Source: Deltaproteobacteria bacterium
Lineage (GTDB): Bacteria > Myxococcota_A > Polyangia > HGW-17 > JAJRWW01
DNA length: 49,129 bases
Reading direction: 5' to 3'
Assembly: GCA_029938605.1 (NCBI GenBank)
Contig: JAOZUO010000005.1
Coordinates: 1-49,129, forward strand
Of the stretch, positions 40,920 through 49,129 are shown one piece after another. Under the pieces are notes generated by a model that made no database searches, had not been told where the DNA came from, and saw nothing but the letters and a program-made list of their open reading frames with translations. Position 1 is the first letter of the stretch, and each line of letters starts with the position of its first letter. Both the position numbers and the translations under genes were made by a program.

Positions 40920-41891
40920 GTGAGCGAAACAAAACCGCCGAAGAATCCGCACGGGGACGCGCTGCAACCCAGGCGTTTGCGAGAGGGGGACGAGGTGGGC
41001 AACTACCTCGTGCTGGCGCACCTGTTCACCGGCGGCATGGGCGACATCTACGCGGCCGTGCATCTGCAGCTCAACCGTCATGTGGCCCTGAAGGTACCGC
41101 GCGTGGACACGCCGGCCGCGGACTTCAACCGCCGGCGCCTGCTCGCCGAGGCGCAGTTCCTGTCGCGCGTGGCCCATGGGAATGTGGTAGCCGTCTACGA
41201 CTTCGCCGCCACGAGTGACCGCCTCGAGTACCTGGTCATGGAACTGCTCGACGGCCACTCCCTCGACCAGATCCTCGACAAGACGCCGCACCTTCAAATC
41301 CCCCACGCTATCCGCGTCGTTAAGGAGATGGCCCGCGGCCTGGCGGCCTTCCACCGAGCGGGCATTTTCCACGTGGACCTCAAACCCGAGAACGTGATGG
41401 TGGTGGCCGGAGCTCTGGTGAACAAGGCCGTCGAGGGAGAAAACTGGATCAAGCTCATCGATCTGGGCACCGCCCGTCTGACCTACGAGCACAACATAGA
41501 CACGGAGCTGACCCTGGTGGGCACACCCGCCTACATGTCTCCCGAGGCGATCCAGGACCGGCCCGTGGACGGCCGCGCTGACCTGTACGGACTGGGAATC
41601 GTATTCTATGAGATCCTCGCGGGCCGCCATCCCCTACACACCACCGACGACGCCGAGATGATACAGGCCCAAGTGGAGCAGCGACCACCACCACTGTCCA
41701 CATTCCGCCCGGACATTCCGGCGTCGAGCTCCCTGGAGAGGCTCATCATGGACTGCCTCGAGAAGCGCCCAAGCAAGCGCCCAGGTTCCATGCTCGAGTT
41801 CCTCAGCCGCCTCGACCAGGCCTATTCCGAATGGCGCAAGCAGGTGGCCCAGTGCGCCACCATCATGCCGGGGGGACCCATCGGGCTGTAG
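40920..41891 (+). CDS. Ser/Thr protein kinase, non-RD type
   Basis: A 323-aa soluble protein kinase. Glycine loop FTGGMGDIY at 37-45, Lys58 (VALKV), Glu77 of helix C, catalytic loop HVDLKPENVM at 151-160 with Asp153, the metal-binding DLG at 181-183 (DFG variant), and GTPAYMSPE at 201-209. The residue before the catalytic Asp is Val, not Arg, so activation-loop phosphorylation is probably not needed. The GTG at 40920 was chosen because GGAAGG lies upstream; the frame extends upstream without kinase homology. No membrane segment. The ATG of the next kinase is 92 nt downstream. Confidence 0.9.
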   Translation: MSETKPPKNPHGDALQPRRLREGDEVGNYLVLAHLFTGGMGDIYAAVHLQLNRHVALKVPRVDTPAADFNRRRLLAEAQFLSRVAHGNVVAVYDFAATSDRLEYLVMELLDGHSLDQILDKTPHLQIPHAIRVVKEMARGLAAFHRAGIFHVDLKPENVMVVAGALVNKAVEGENWIKLIDLGTARLTYEHNIDTELTLVGTPAYMSPEAIQDRPVDGRADLYGLGIVFYEILAGRHPLHTTDDAEMIQAQVEQRPPPLSTFRPDIPASSSLERLIMDCLEKRPSKRPGSMLEFLSRLDQAYSEWRKQVAQCATIMPGGPIGL

Positions 41892-41982
41892 CCAGTCTCC
41901 ACGTAGCGCCATGGTCAGCACCAACCCTGGCCCACAAGTACGATACCCTGGCCGAAAACCGTGAAGAGAGTTAAGTTAGATT

Positions 41983-42864
41983 ATGCCGCGACAGGATGAG
42001 CTCCTAAAAAAGGGCGAGATTCTCAATTTCGAGTACGTGGTCAAGCACGTTATGGCCGCCGGCGGGTACGCCTTGATCTACGACGCCGCACGCATCGAGA
42101 ACGACCATCCCGTGGTGATCAAGGCCTTGCGCAAGGGCGTCACCGAGATGGACCCGAACGCCAATGAACGATTCGAGCGCGAGGCCAAGATCGCCGCTCA
42201 CCTCGACCACCCGAACATCGTCCAGATTCTGGACGTGGGCGTCACCGAGTCCAACGTGCAGTTCATCGTGCTCGAGCGACTCTTTGGCTACGCGCTGTCG
42301 CAGGTTATCTACCTGGAGCCCACACCCCACGAGCACGTTCGGCAGATCCTCATGCAGGTGCTCTCGGCCCTGACCCTGGCCCACGACCAGGGCATCGTGC
42401 ACCGGGACATCAAGCCGTCCAACATCTACATCTGCGAGCCCGAGGACAAGAACGCCGCGGACCACGAGTACCGTATCAAGGTCTTGGACTTCGGCCTCAG
42501 CAAGGGGCTGTGGGGGGGACGCGCTACGTTCTGTCAGCCCCTCACCATGGCCGGCGAGTCCGTGGGCACACCGGGGTACCTTGCGCCGGAGATGCTCAGC
42601 GACATGGGCATCACCACCCCCCAGGTAGATCTCTACGCCGTCGGCCTCCTCGGCTACGAGATGCTCACGGGCACCGAGGCGTACAGCGGCACGGGGGTGC
42701 AGCGCGCCTACGCTCAGCTTACGCAGGATCCCAAGCCGCCCCCAAAATCCATCAAGCAGCTCCCCATCTTCAGGGTGATCAAGAACCTGATGGAGAGGGA
42801 TCCGAGCGACCGGTACATCAGCGCCGTGGAGACGATCTACGACCTCGAGCACCTCGGCGACTAG
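41983..42864 (+). CDS. Ser/Thr protein kinase, RD type
   Basis: A 293-aa protein kinase with all catalytic residues: Lys47 (VVIKAL), HRDIKPSN at 140-147, DFG at 169-171 and a GTPGYLAPE block. The glycine loop is weak (MAAGGYALIYD). Nearly the whole protein is catalytic domain, with only a few residues at either end. It is not tied to a receptor, so it is probably cytoplasmic. It lies between the non-RD kinase and a DUF1232 protein on the same strand; the order suggests a cascade but nothing else shows it. Confidence 0.92.
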   Translation: MPRQDELLKKGEILNFEYVVKHVMAAGGYALIYDAARIENDHPVVIKALRKGVTEMDPNANERFEREAKIAAHLDHPNIVQILDVGVTESNVQFIVLERLFGYALSQVIYLEPTPHEHVRQILMQVLSALTLAHDQGIVHRDIKPSNIYICEPEDKNAADHEYRIKVLDFGLSKGLWGGRATFCQPLTMAGESVGTPGYLAPEMLSDMGITTPQVDLYAVGLLGYEMLTGTEAYSGTGVQRAYAQLTQDPKPPPKSIKQLPIFRVIKNLMERDPSDRYISAVETIYDLEHLGD

Positions 42865-42888
42865 CCCGGCAGACAGGAACCTACCCTC

Positions 42889-43266
42889 ATGAGCACGACT
42901 TTCTCCGAACGCGATGCCCAGAAGGTCTTAGATGAGCTGGTTGCCAAAGCCGACCCCCACGATCTGGACAAGCTGGACCGCCCCTTCCACGACAAGCTCG
43001 CCCGCCTCAAGGACCAGGGAGGCGTCTCCACCGAGATGCTGGACCAGCTTCACGTCTTGTGGGAGATGCTCAAGGCTCCCGACGACGTGGTGCCCTTCAA
43101 GTCCAAGGCCCTCATCATGGGCGCGGTGACCTACTTTGTCTCCCCGGTGGACCTCATCCCCGACAGTCTCGGCTTCGCCGGCTACCTCGACGACAGGTTG
43201 ATCGTCCGCATCGTCTACAACCGCCTCGACAAAGTACTCGACGCCTTCCGCGCCCACCGGACCTGA
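42889..43266 (+). CDS. DUF1232 (YkvA-type) protein
   Basis: A 125-aa protein with the DUF1232 signature YFVSPVDLIPD and GYLDDRL near residues 85-105, which form two short membrane-associated helices. The N-terminal part is helical and charged. The family is widespread and of unknown function, often next to envelope genes. It starts 24 nt after the kinase on the same strand, so co-transcription is likely; it could be a target of the kinase. Confidence 0.85.
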   Translation: MSTTFSERDAQKVLDELVAKADPHDLDKLDRPFHDKLARLKDQGGVSTEMLDQLHVLWEMLKAPDDVVPFKSKALIMGAVTYFVSPVDLIPDSLGFAGYLDDRLIVRIVYNRLDKVLDAFRAHRT

Positions 43267-43293
43267 CCTCCGCTGCACCCCCGCCTCCGCCCA

Positions 43294-43325
43294 CATTCCC
43301 ACCCAGGTGGACATGTGGCATTATT
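43294..43325. repeat. Left copy of a flanking direct repeat
   Basis: CACATTCCCACCCAGGTGGA and the next 12 nt are repeated, with several mismatches, at 44517-44548. The pair brackets the serpin-like gene. See the finding on this locus. Confidence 0.6.
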
Positions 43326-43362
43326 TACCGAGATACCGTTTGGACAACACTCGAGGCTCCCA

Positions 43363-44502
43363 ATGCAATTGAAGAACTCCACTTGGCAAGTGGTCGCTGC
43401 AGCTGCACTCCTATGCGTTCAGACGCTTTGTTTCGGGCCGTGCGCCGGGTGCCGCCGCGCCAGTAAAAAGAACCGGCCGACCCACGACCAAGTGGCTGGA
43501 CCACCGGCGTTGAGAGTCGCCGCGACCGCGCTCCGAATGACTGTGGTCACACCGCATTTGGAGCATCCGATCCGAAAGGGCCAGAATGTGCTGTGGAGCG
43601 CTACGGCGCAGCTCGCATGGAACGAGCTAAGCCGGCTCATGGGTGAATCCGTGCGCCTCACCAATAAACCAACCCTGGCGCACCATTTGAACAAGTCGAC
43701 GCTTTCTCAAAGTGAATTGGACAAGGAATCATATGTGGCCCTGGCCGGATTCGTACGCGACGGCATACTGGGTAGGATTCGCAGGGAGCTTCGCGCCCGG
43801 TTCGGTGTCACAGCTGACCCATCCCTTCTTTCACCGGCGCACGCCCTGGCGCCGAGCGATTGGGTAGCCTATGCATATTTGTTCAAGCATCTGCCCTTTC
43901 GGTCCGCCTTCAAGCGATTCAAACACCCATTTTCTTTCGGAGGCCGGAACGTCGAATCCTTCGGCATACGCCAGTACCTGGACACCCAACAGGATGAGGT
44001 CCTGGCTGCAAGCCAAGTCCAGGTCTACGACTTCCGCAGCGACAGCGACTTCATCGTTGAGCTCAAAACTCGCTCGGAAAACGACCGGCTCTTGTTGGCT
44101 CGGGTTCGGCCACGGGCCACGCTGGCGAAAACGATCCAGGCTGTCCAAAAGCGCGTGGCTTCGAGTAAGCCGACCCCCTTGCAGAAAATGGCGGATCTCA
44201 CCATCCCTGTTTTCAACTTCGACATCACCCGCGACTACGTAGAGCTGGGCAGGGGTACAATACAAGCCCGAAATCCCCGCTTTCACGGTTCGCGAATCGC
44301 CATAGCCCGGCAGAGAATTCGCTTCAGGCTGGACGAGATGGGCGCGACGCTCAAATGCGAGTCTACCTATTTCTTTTGCAAGACAAGAGATCTGGTTTTC
44401 CGTGGGCCATTCCTTGTGCTGCTAAACATAAGGGGTGCTGCCCATCCCTATTTTGCTCTATGGATAGACAACGCCGAAGTGCTGGTGCCATTCAGGAAAT
44501 AG
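43363..44502 (+). CDS. Divergent serpin-fold-like lipoprotein (putative)
   Basis: A 379-aa exported protein with a signal peptide and Cys-rich end (CFGPCAGC). Its own family is not recognised, but the C-terminal third follows the serpin pattern in order: IPVFNFDITRDYVELG (serpin s5-type strand, compare LPRFxxxSRF), RIRFRLDEMGATLKCES (hinge-like segment, compare VTEEGTVAAAA), and FRGPFLVLLNIRGAAHPYFA (compare the DHPFLFLIRDTKTG block). NVLWSATAQLAWNEL near the N-terminus fits the NVxxSP helix loosely. The hinge lacks the run of small residues, so it should be non-inhibitory. The similarity is inference from pattern. The start 43363 has only a weak site. Confidence 0.55.
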   Translation: MQLKNSTWQVVAAAALLCVQTLCFGPCAGCRRASKKNRPTHDQVAGPPALRVAATALRMTVVTPHLEHPIRKGQNVLWSATAQLAWNELSRLMGESVRLTNKPTLAHHLNKSTLSQSELDKESYVALAGFVRDGILGRIRRELRARFGVTADPSLLSPAHALAPSDWVAYAYLFKHLPFRSAFKRFKHPFSFGGRNVESFGIRQYLDTQQDEVLAASQVQVYDFRSDSDFIVELKTRSENDRLLLARVRPRATLAKTIQAVQKRVASSKPTPLQKMADLTIPVFNFDITRDYVELGRGTIQARNPRFHGSRIAIARQRIRFRLDEMGATLKCESTYFFCKTRDLVFRGPFLVLLNIRGAAHPYFALWIDNAEVLVPFRK

Positions 44503-44516
44503 CACGGGGTGTCGGC

Positions 44517-44548
44517 ACATCCCCACCCAGGTTGATATGTGACGTTGG
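44517..44548. repeat. Right copy of a flanking direct repeat
   Basis: GCACATCCCCACCCAGGTTG and the next 12 nt are the partner of 43294-43325, just before the truncated serpin. Confidence 0.6.
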
Positions 44549-44567
44549 GTGATCAAATCAGCGTGGG

Positions 44568-45503
44568 ATGGGATCGCGGCTCCATGCGGCCATCGGCGCC
44601 GTTCAGAGCCAGCTCGGCGCGGGCAAAGGCTACGACCTCGCCATCGCCAACCGGATCTTCCCCAGAAAAGGGCTCCCGTTGAACCAGAGCTTCGTCACCC
44701 TGCTGTACAAAAACTACGGCTCCAGCCTGCGGTATCTGAACTTCAATGAAAACCCCAATGCAGCCCGCAAGGTCATCAATGAGTGGGTCAAAAAACAGAC
44801 CAGGGACCGCATCCCCAAGCTGCTCGGGCGTCCGGACATCAAGAAGCTCACACAAATGGTGTTGGTCAATGCCATCTACTTCAAGGGAAGTTGGGCCAGC
44901 AAGTTCGACAAGAAGAACACCCAGCCCCGGGACTTTCAGGTGGCCGGCGGCAAAAAGGCCAAGACGCCCACCATGTACCAACAGTCCAAATTCGGCTACC
45001 GGTCACTGCCGGACGTGGACGTGCTGGAGATGAGGTACGTGGGCAAGCGCCTCTCCATGGTGGTGCTGCTGCCCAAGAAGGTGGACGGTCTGACCGCGCT
45101 GGAGAAGTCGCTGACCGTCAAACGCCTCACCCGGCTCACCGCCAAGATGGGCCGGCGGAAGGTCCGCGTGTTCCTGCCGCGCTTCACGCTCCAGAGCCGA
45201 TTCGGGCTCGCCAAGAAGCTGGGCGACCTGGGCATGCCCCTGGCGTTCTCTGACAAAGCGAACTTCTCGGGCATGGAGCCCAAGCGCCTCCTCAAGATCT
45301 CCAAGGTCATCCACCAGGCCAACTGTGACGTGACCGAGGAAGGCACCGTAGCCGCCGCCGCCACCGCAGTAGTCATGGCCCTCCGCGGCAGGGGTCCCTC
45401 CAGCCCCCCCGTGTTTCGGGCGGACCACCCCTTCCTCTTCCTGATCCGTGACACGAAGACCGGCGCGATCCTCTTCCTGGGCCGTTTCGTCCAGCCCAAA
45501 TAG
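44568..45503 (+). pseudogene. 5'-truncated serpin paralogue
   Basis: The frame encodes 311 residues that align from the LHAAIGAVQSQLGAGKGYDL block onward with the full serpin at 14625-16040, including NAIYFKGSWASKFDKKNT, the hinge EEGTVAAAATA and the ADHPFLFLIRDTKTG end. The first 160 residues of a serpin (signal peptide, linker, helix A to D) are missing. The ATG at 44568 lies at the break, without a good ribosome site. The hinge and C-terminus are intact, but without the N-terminal part the fold should not form, so it is most likely a pseudogene. The reactive loop differs from the first copy (MALRGRGPSS). Confidence 0.85.
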
Positions 45504-45526
45504 CCCCTATATCCCCTATATCCGAG

Positions 45527-46447
45527 TTAGCAACCCCCGTACTCGTCGGAGCAGTCTCCGCAGTCGTGCTCTCCGTCACACTCATAGTAATCGGGAATGC
45601 ATAGGCCGTTGTCGCACTCGAACTCGTCAACGGCACAGTCACCGCCTACGCTGACGCAATCACTCTCGTCTTCTCCACCGGTACAGTCCTCGGTGCCATC
45701 GCACAGGAGGGTGATGTCGATGGTCTCGGCGTACGTGCACCAGAAGTACAGAGCGTCGATGCAGCCGCCGGAACACAAAGGGGTGTCCTCGTCGGAATAG
45801 TCCCCGCAGTCGTCATAGTTGTCGCAGCGCCAGTTTTCATCGATGCACTCGCCATTGTCACACTCCCACTCGCCATCTAGGCAGGTGACGGAACACAGGA
45901 TGGTGTCCTCGTCCGAGCCGTCGGTGCAGTCGTCGGTGCCGTCGCAGGTGGCCGTGGCGTCGATGCACTCGCCGTTGTCGCACTCGAACTCGGTGACCGA
46001 GTCGCACAAGGCGCAGCTCGCCTCGTCGGAGCCGTCGGTGCAGTCATCGGTGCCGTCGCAAATCAGGCTATCGTCGCCGGTGACGCACTCACCATCGTCA
46101 CACTCGTACTCAGTGGTGGGATCGCAGCCGCACCCCACCTCGTCGGAGCCGTCGAAACAGTCGTCGGTACCGTTGCAAACCAGGCTGGCGCCGCCGATGA
46201 CGCACTCACCGTCGGCACACTCGTACTCGGTGGCCGGGTCGCAGGCCGCACACAGGGAAGCGACCTCGTCGGAGCCGTCGGTGCAGTCGTCCGCACCATC
46301 ACAGGTCAGCGACGGGTCGATGCACTCCACACCATCGGCGCACTCGAACCATCCGGACGGACAGCCATTATCGTCATCGTCGCTACAGGCGGCGACACCA
46401 AAGGCCAGTAAAGCGGCAACGCAAAGGGGGTACACACACGTTTTCAT
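45527..46447 (-). CDS. Lipoprotein with seven LDL-receptor class A repeats
   Basis: A 306-aa exported protein. The signal peptide ends in a lipobox (AFGVAAC). The mature part is a string of seven six-Cys repeats with the LDL-A spacing and the calcium-binding end CDGxDDCxDGSDE, as in YECADGECV then CNGTDDCFDGSDE and CDGTDDCTDGSDE. The sixth repeat is degenerate. LDL-A modules fold around calcium and disulfides and bind ligands in animal receptors; they are rare in bacteria. The repeats are very acidic. The function may be surface binding of proteins or metals. The gene lies alone on the minus strand, after the truncated serpin (convergent). Confidence 0.9.
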   Translation of the reverse strand: MKTCVYPLCVAALLAFGVAACSDDDDNGCPSGWFECADGVECIDPSLTCDGADDCTDGSDEVASLCAACDPATEYECADGECVIGGASLVCNGTDDCFDGSDEVGCGCDPTTEYECDDGECVTGDDSLICDGTDDCTDGSDEASCALCDSVTEFECDNGECIDATATCDGTDDCTDGSDEDTILCSVTCLDGEWECDNGECIDENWRCDNYDDCGDYSDEDTPLCSGGCIDALYFWCTYAETIDITLLCDGTEDCTGGEDESDCVSVGGDCAVDEFECDNGLCIPDYYECDGEHDCGDCSDEYGGC

Positions 46448-46570
46448 ACTCTATTCTCCCGGAGCTAGGGCCCAACGTTCCGTCAGGCGCATGATCTGGC
46501 TTGAGTCGAGTCTTCCATGATGCAAGAATTGGCGCACTAAGTCACGCTGGATCATAACCCTGTGCAAATA

Positions 46571-47061
46571 ATGGAAGGCATGGACCCAAAACCGAGCATT
46601 CGAGAGTGGTTTTTCGGGGATGGGGCGTGGGGTGACATCGTCCGGGACGCCTGGCGCACACTTCGGGGCAACCGCCATCAGCGCCCCACACGATGGGGGG
46701 TGTCGTCGGTGCGCATCTTCAAGCCGCACATCACCGCGCGCACCTGGTTGAATATCGCACGAGCCGACGGACGGGTGCCCATCTACAACTTCTTCAACCG
46801 CATGCGGTGGCCGGCGAAACCTCCCTTTGGCGTCGTCCCAACGATCCGGTGGGCTGGGACGGCGTACCCGTGGCCGGTGACGAGGACGTCCGGCCCAGCC
46901 GTTGGTCAGCCGCGGGCGTGGATGCCGCCATCGCCGCTTGCCGGGATCCGGAGCTGCGCGCCCGCGCCCTCGCCTTTGACGAGCTGCCGCGACGAGCGGC
47001 CGAGATCCTCGTGATCCGCTCCTACGCAGCGTCGGCCTTCCATAACTTCAGGCCCCTGTAG
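46571..47061 (+). pseudogene. Unknown gene with a frameshift
   Basis: Two frames join into one coherent protein. The first (46571 to about 46808) encodes SIREWFFGDGAWGDIVRDA and ITARTWLNIARADGRVPIYN FFNRM. After a shift near 46800-46812 the second frame continues VAGETSLWRRPNDPVGWDG and ends AASAFHNFRPL at 47061. About 163 aa would result. I do not recognise the family; it has no signal peptide. Whether the break is real or a sequencing error is not known. It is divergent from the LDL-A lipoprotein. Confidence 0.55.
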
Positions 47062-47357
47062 GAGCGCCGCCACGAGCGTCGCCCGTAGCTCGATCTCCCC
47101 TTCTGTCCCGGGGACTATCGCGGCGCCGCCCTGCCCGAGAACTAGCGCCGGAGCAATGGAGGGGGGGCCGGTCAGGGTCTTGCGGAGCCCATCGGAGCCC
47201 GGCGACATCCGTCTGGATAGGCGTAATTGTACGATAAATTTGCGATTAATTGGCGTTGCGGGTAGACGTGGGCTTCGACCGGGACTATTCTGAGCTGTAC
47301 TTGTGCGTCCACACTATGTGGGGAGGACGCTCTGTTCTGTAAGGAGAACGGCAACCC
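47062..47357. other. 296-nt non-coding gap
   Basis: No gene is supported between the frameshifted unknown gene and the pseudokinase. AT-rich stretches around 47225-47250 could hold a promoter for the latter. No clear hairpin or repeat. Confidence 0.4.
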
Positions 47358-49129
47358 ATGACGAGCCTGCCCTTTCAGCTTGGTCCCTATCGATGCATGA
47401 AACAGGTTGGCACTGATGAGCTGGCCGATGTATTCCTCGCGGAGCTCTCCGGAGAGGCCGGCTTCATCAAGCAGTATGCGGTCAAGCGCTTCAACGAACG
47501 CGCCACCGCGCTGCCGGGCTTCGTCGCGGGGATGACCCGGGACGCCCAGCGAAATACCAACCTCGGCCATGGCAACATCGTGCGGGTGGTGGGATTTAAC
47601 AAGTACGACGACAGCCACGTGCTCGTGGCCGAGTACGTGGACGGCATAAGCCTACGCAAAATCCTCGATCGGCTCCACGAAAAGGAGGATCGGGTTCCCT
47701 GGACTCTGGCGATACATCTGACCATCGCGCTCGGTCAGGCCTTAGACCACGCCCACGGCGGCGATCCACCGACGTCCCACGGCGCCATGAGCCCCAACCA
47801 CGTCATGCTCACCTTGGAGGGCGGCGTCCGGCTCCTCAACTTCGGCCTCGCCTGGCCCCTGGCCCGGTCCAAGAACCTGGTCAGCAAAAAAGCTGCCGAG
47901 GAGTACGCTTACCTGGCGCCGGAGCAACTCGAGACCTCGAAGCCAAGCCCACCCGCCGACCTCTTCTCCCTGGGGGTTGTCCTGTACGAGATGGTGACCG
48001 GCCAGGCGCTCTTCCAGCTTGCCCCCGGCAATCGTCGACGCTTGATCCCGTCCCCCATGAAAGCCCTTGAGGGAGACCTCGCTCAGCTCAAACCCATTCT
48101 CACGCGCCTCCTCATCAAGGACCCAGCCAAGCGCTTCGACTCCGCTGGAGACGCCGTGGAGGCAATGCAGATACTCCAGCACGAGAAGGGCCAGGCCGTA
48201 TCCACACGCCCGTTGATCGTGTGGCTGGAAGAGGTGCTGCGCTCACCGGACAAACCACTCCCCGGGCCCAAAGCCGGATTCGGCTTCGCCGACAAAACCG
48301 AGGATGTCGCCCACCTGATGAACCTCGGCCCGCTTACTGAGAATCTGCCGGAGGAGGCGCGCCCCAGCCCCGTCCCCGCGGCCGCCGATGAAATGGAGTT
48401 CGACGATGACGACGCCACAGTGGTGGCGTCTTTCGCCCAGCGAACCACCGAACCCGAAGATCTCGAGCAGTTGGCCAAGGCGAGCAAGGACTTTCCGGAC
48501 CTCCCGGCGGAGGACGACGGCTTCCAGGAAGACGACGTCACCCGGGAGATCAACGGTATGAAGATCCCGGCGTCCCGCCCCTCGGCCCTGCCCCTGCCTC
48601 CGCTGCCCGGCGGGCCCCTGGGCAACTCCCTGCCGACCACCTCCGGGTCCACCTTTCCAGACGATGAGCACGAAGAAGCCACGATCGAAAAGCAGCCCAT
48701 GGTGGGCTCCGCGAGTAGTTCCAAGCCCAAGCCTGAGCCCAAGGCAGGGGTTGAGCCTGAGGTGGAGTTTGATGTAAATGTTGAGTCTGGGCCCATAAAA
48801 AAGCCCGAGCCCAAATACTCACCGCGCAAGTCCAGCGTCACCGAGCCCATCCGGATCGCCCCACCCCAGAAGACCGGAGCGTCCAAGGGGCTGGTGTTCG
48901 CCTTCGTGGTAATCACTATCCTGTGCCTCGCATCCACCGGGGCGGCGGTCTTCCTGTACTTGGAGCTGACCAAAATGCAGAGCGCCAATCGCACCTCCAA
49001 ATCCGGAGGGGGCGACGCCGCACAGTCCATGACGGTCACCACACCGAAGCCGGACATGACCGCCGATCCCATGACCGCCGATCCCATGGCCGCCGATCCC
49101 ATGGCCGCCGATCCCATGGCCGCCGATCC
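47358..49129 (+). CDS. Membrane Ser/Thr pseudokinase (3' end cut by window)
   Basis: An open frame of at least 590 residues, running off the window. Residues 10-270 have a protein-kinase fold with Lys43 (YAVKRF), but the glycine loop is absent (VGTDELADVF), the catalytic loop reads HGAMSPNHV at 141-149 with no Asp, and DFG is NFG at 161-163. The APE-like end (YLAPEQ) and helices of the C-lobe are kept. It should therefore not phosphorylate and may be a scaffold or sensor. Residues 300-500 are acidic and Pro-rich, 512-534 form one membrane helix (LVFAFVVITILCLASTGAAV), and the outer tail is a Met-Thr/Ala-Ala-Asp-Pro tandem repeat. AAGGAG precedes the ATG. Confidence 0.88.
   Translation, partial: MTSLPFQLGPYRCMKQVGTDELADVFLAELSGEAGFIKQYAVKRFNERATALPGFVAGMTRDAQRNTNLGHGNIVRVVGFNKYDDSHVLVAEYVDGISLRKILDRLHEKEDRVPWTLAIHLTIALGQALDHAHGGDPPTSHGAMSPNHVMLTLEGGVRLLNFGLAWPLARSKNLVSKKAAEEYAYLAPEQLETSKPSPPADLFSLGVVLYEMVTGQALFQLAPGNRRRLIPSPMKALEGDLAQLKPILTRLLIKDPAKRFDSAGDAVEAMQILQHEKGQAVSTRPLIVWLEEVLRSPDKPLPGPKAGFGFADKTEDVAHLMNLGPLTENLPEEARPSPVPAAADEMEFDDDDATVVASFAQRTTEPEDLEQLAKASKDFPDLPAEDDGFQEDDVTREINGMKIPASRPSALPLPPLPGGPLGNSLPTTSGSTFPDDEHEEATIEKQPMVGSASSSKPKPEPKAGVEPEVEFDVNVESGPIKKPEPKYSPRKSSVTEPIRIAPPQKTGASKGLVFAFVVITILCLASTGAAVFLYLELTKMQSANRTSKSGGGDAAQSMTVTTPKPDMTADPMTADPMAADPMAADPMAAD
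49056..49129. repeat. 15-bp tandem repeat at window end
   Basis: About five copies of atg(a/g)ccgccgatccc encode MTADP and MAADP in the outer tail of the pseudokinase. The array continues past the window edge. Confidence 0.85.

Noticed and set aside
43294-44548. The 32-nt repeats as target-site duplications of an insertion sequence
   Set aside because: They are too long and too diverged for a recent duplication and no transposase lies between them.

Overview
The window is a high-GC chromosomal segment from a bacterium that looks like a member of the Myxococcota or an old 'deltaproteobacterial' relative. The reasons are several secreted lipoproteins with the short cysteine-rich repeats typical of myxobacteria (CGDGxxExGExCD), three Ser/Thr kinase-fold proteins close together, PEGA-domain and HEAT-like proteins, PilZ proteins, an FHA-GGDEF protein, and many exported proteins with repetitive low-complexity tracts. 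No rRNA, tRNA or CRISPR array was seen, and no intact mobile element.

Layout. 1-1.3 kb: a decayed edge carrying a 47-nt copy of part of the neighbouring VWA gene, then a small lipoprotein and slyX. 1.5-5.4 kb: a VWA (YfbK-like) lipoprotein, an NAD-dependent epimerase and a Cys-rich lipoprotein. 5.5-11.3 kb: a molybdenum-cofactor operon led by a candidate Moco riboswitch (moaA, moaC, MOSC-MogA fusion, moeA, MoeA with a periplasmic-binding-like domain), with ATGA overlaps between several genes. 11.4-19 kb: accessory exported proteins (Cys-rich lipoprotein, class III adenylyl cyclase, serpin, HEAT lipoprotein, kelch-type lipoprotein). 19.3-22.4 kb: an accessory island with a ribbon-helix-helix/Cys-rich fusion, an ImmA/IrrE peptidase gene coupled to a small unknown gene, and an IS3-type transposase stump. 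22.4-30.6 kb, minus strand: PilZ, class II DAHP synthase, a WtpABC-type molybdate/tungstate ABC transporter, an S1-repeat protein, a PilZ-like protein and an FHA-diguanylate cyclase. 30.8-36.6 kb: YecH family protein, condensation-fold protein, MATE exporter, repeat-rich zincin lipoprotein and a Fic enzyme with palindromic operators over its promoter. 36.6-49.1 kb: frameshifted Cys-rich lipoprotein, 801-aa HEAT-like membrane protein, PEGA protein, two Ser/Thr kinases, a DUF1232 protein, a divergent serpin-like protein beside a 5'-truncated serpin, a lipoprotein with LDL-receptor class A repeats, a frameshifted unknown gene and a membrane pseudokinase cut by the window edge.

How the parts work together. 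The Moco operon and the WtpABC transporter supply molybdenum or tungsten enzymes: transport, pterin synthesis, adenylation and metal insertion, with the riboswitch giving product feedback. The diguanylate cyclase and two PilZ-type proteins form a c-di-GMP set. The rest is mostly envelope and signalling accessory material. The most unusual items are the Fic operators, the RHH-lipoprotein fusion, the LDL-A lipoprotein, the serpin cluster, the pseudokinase, and a promoter-like element repeated upstream of unrelated accessory genes.
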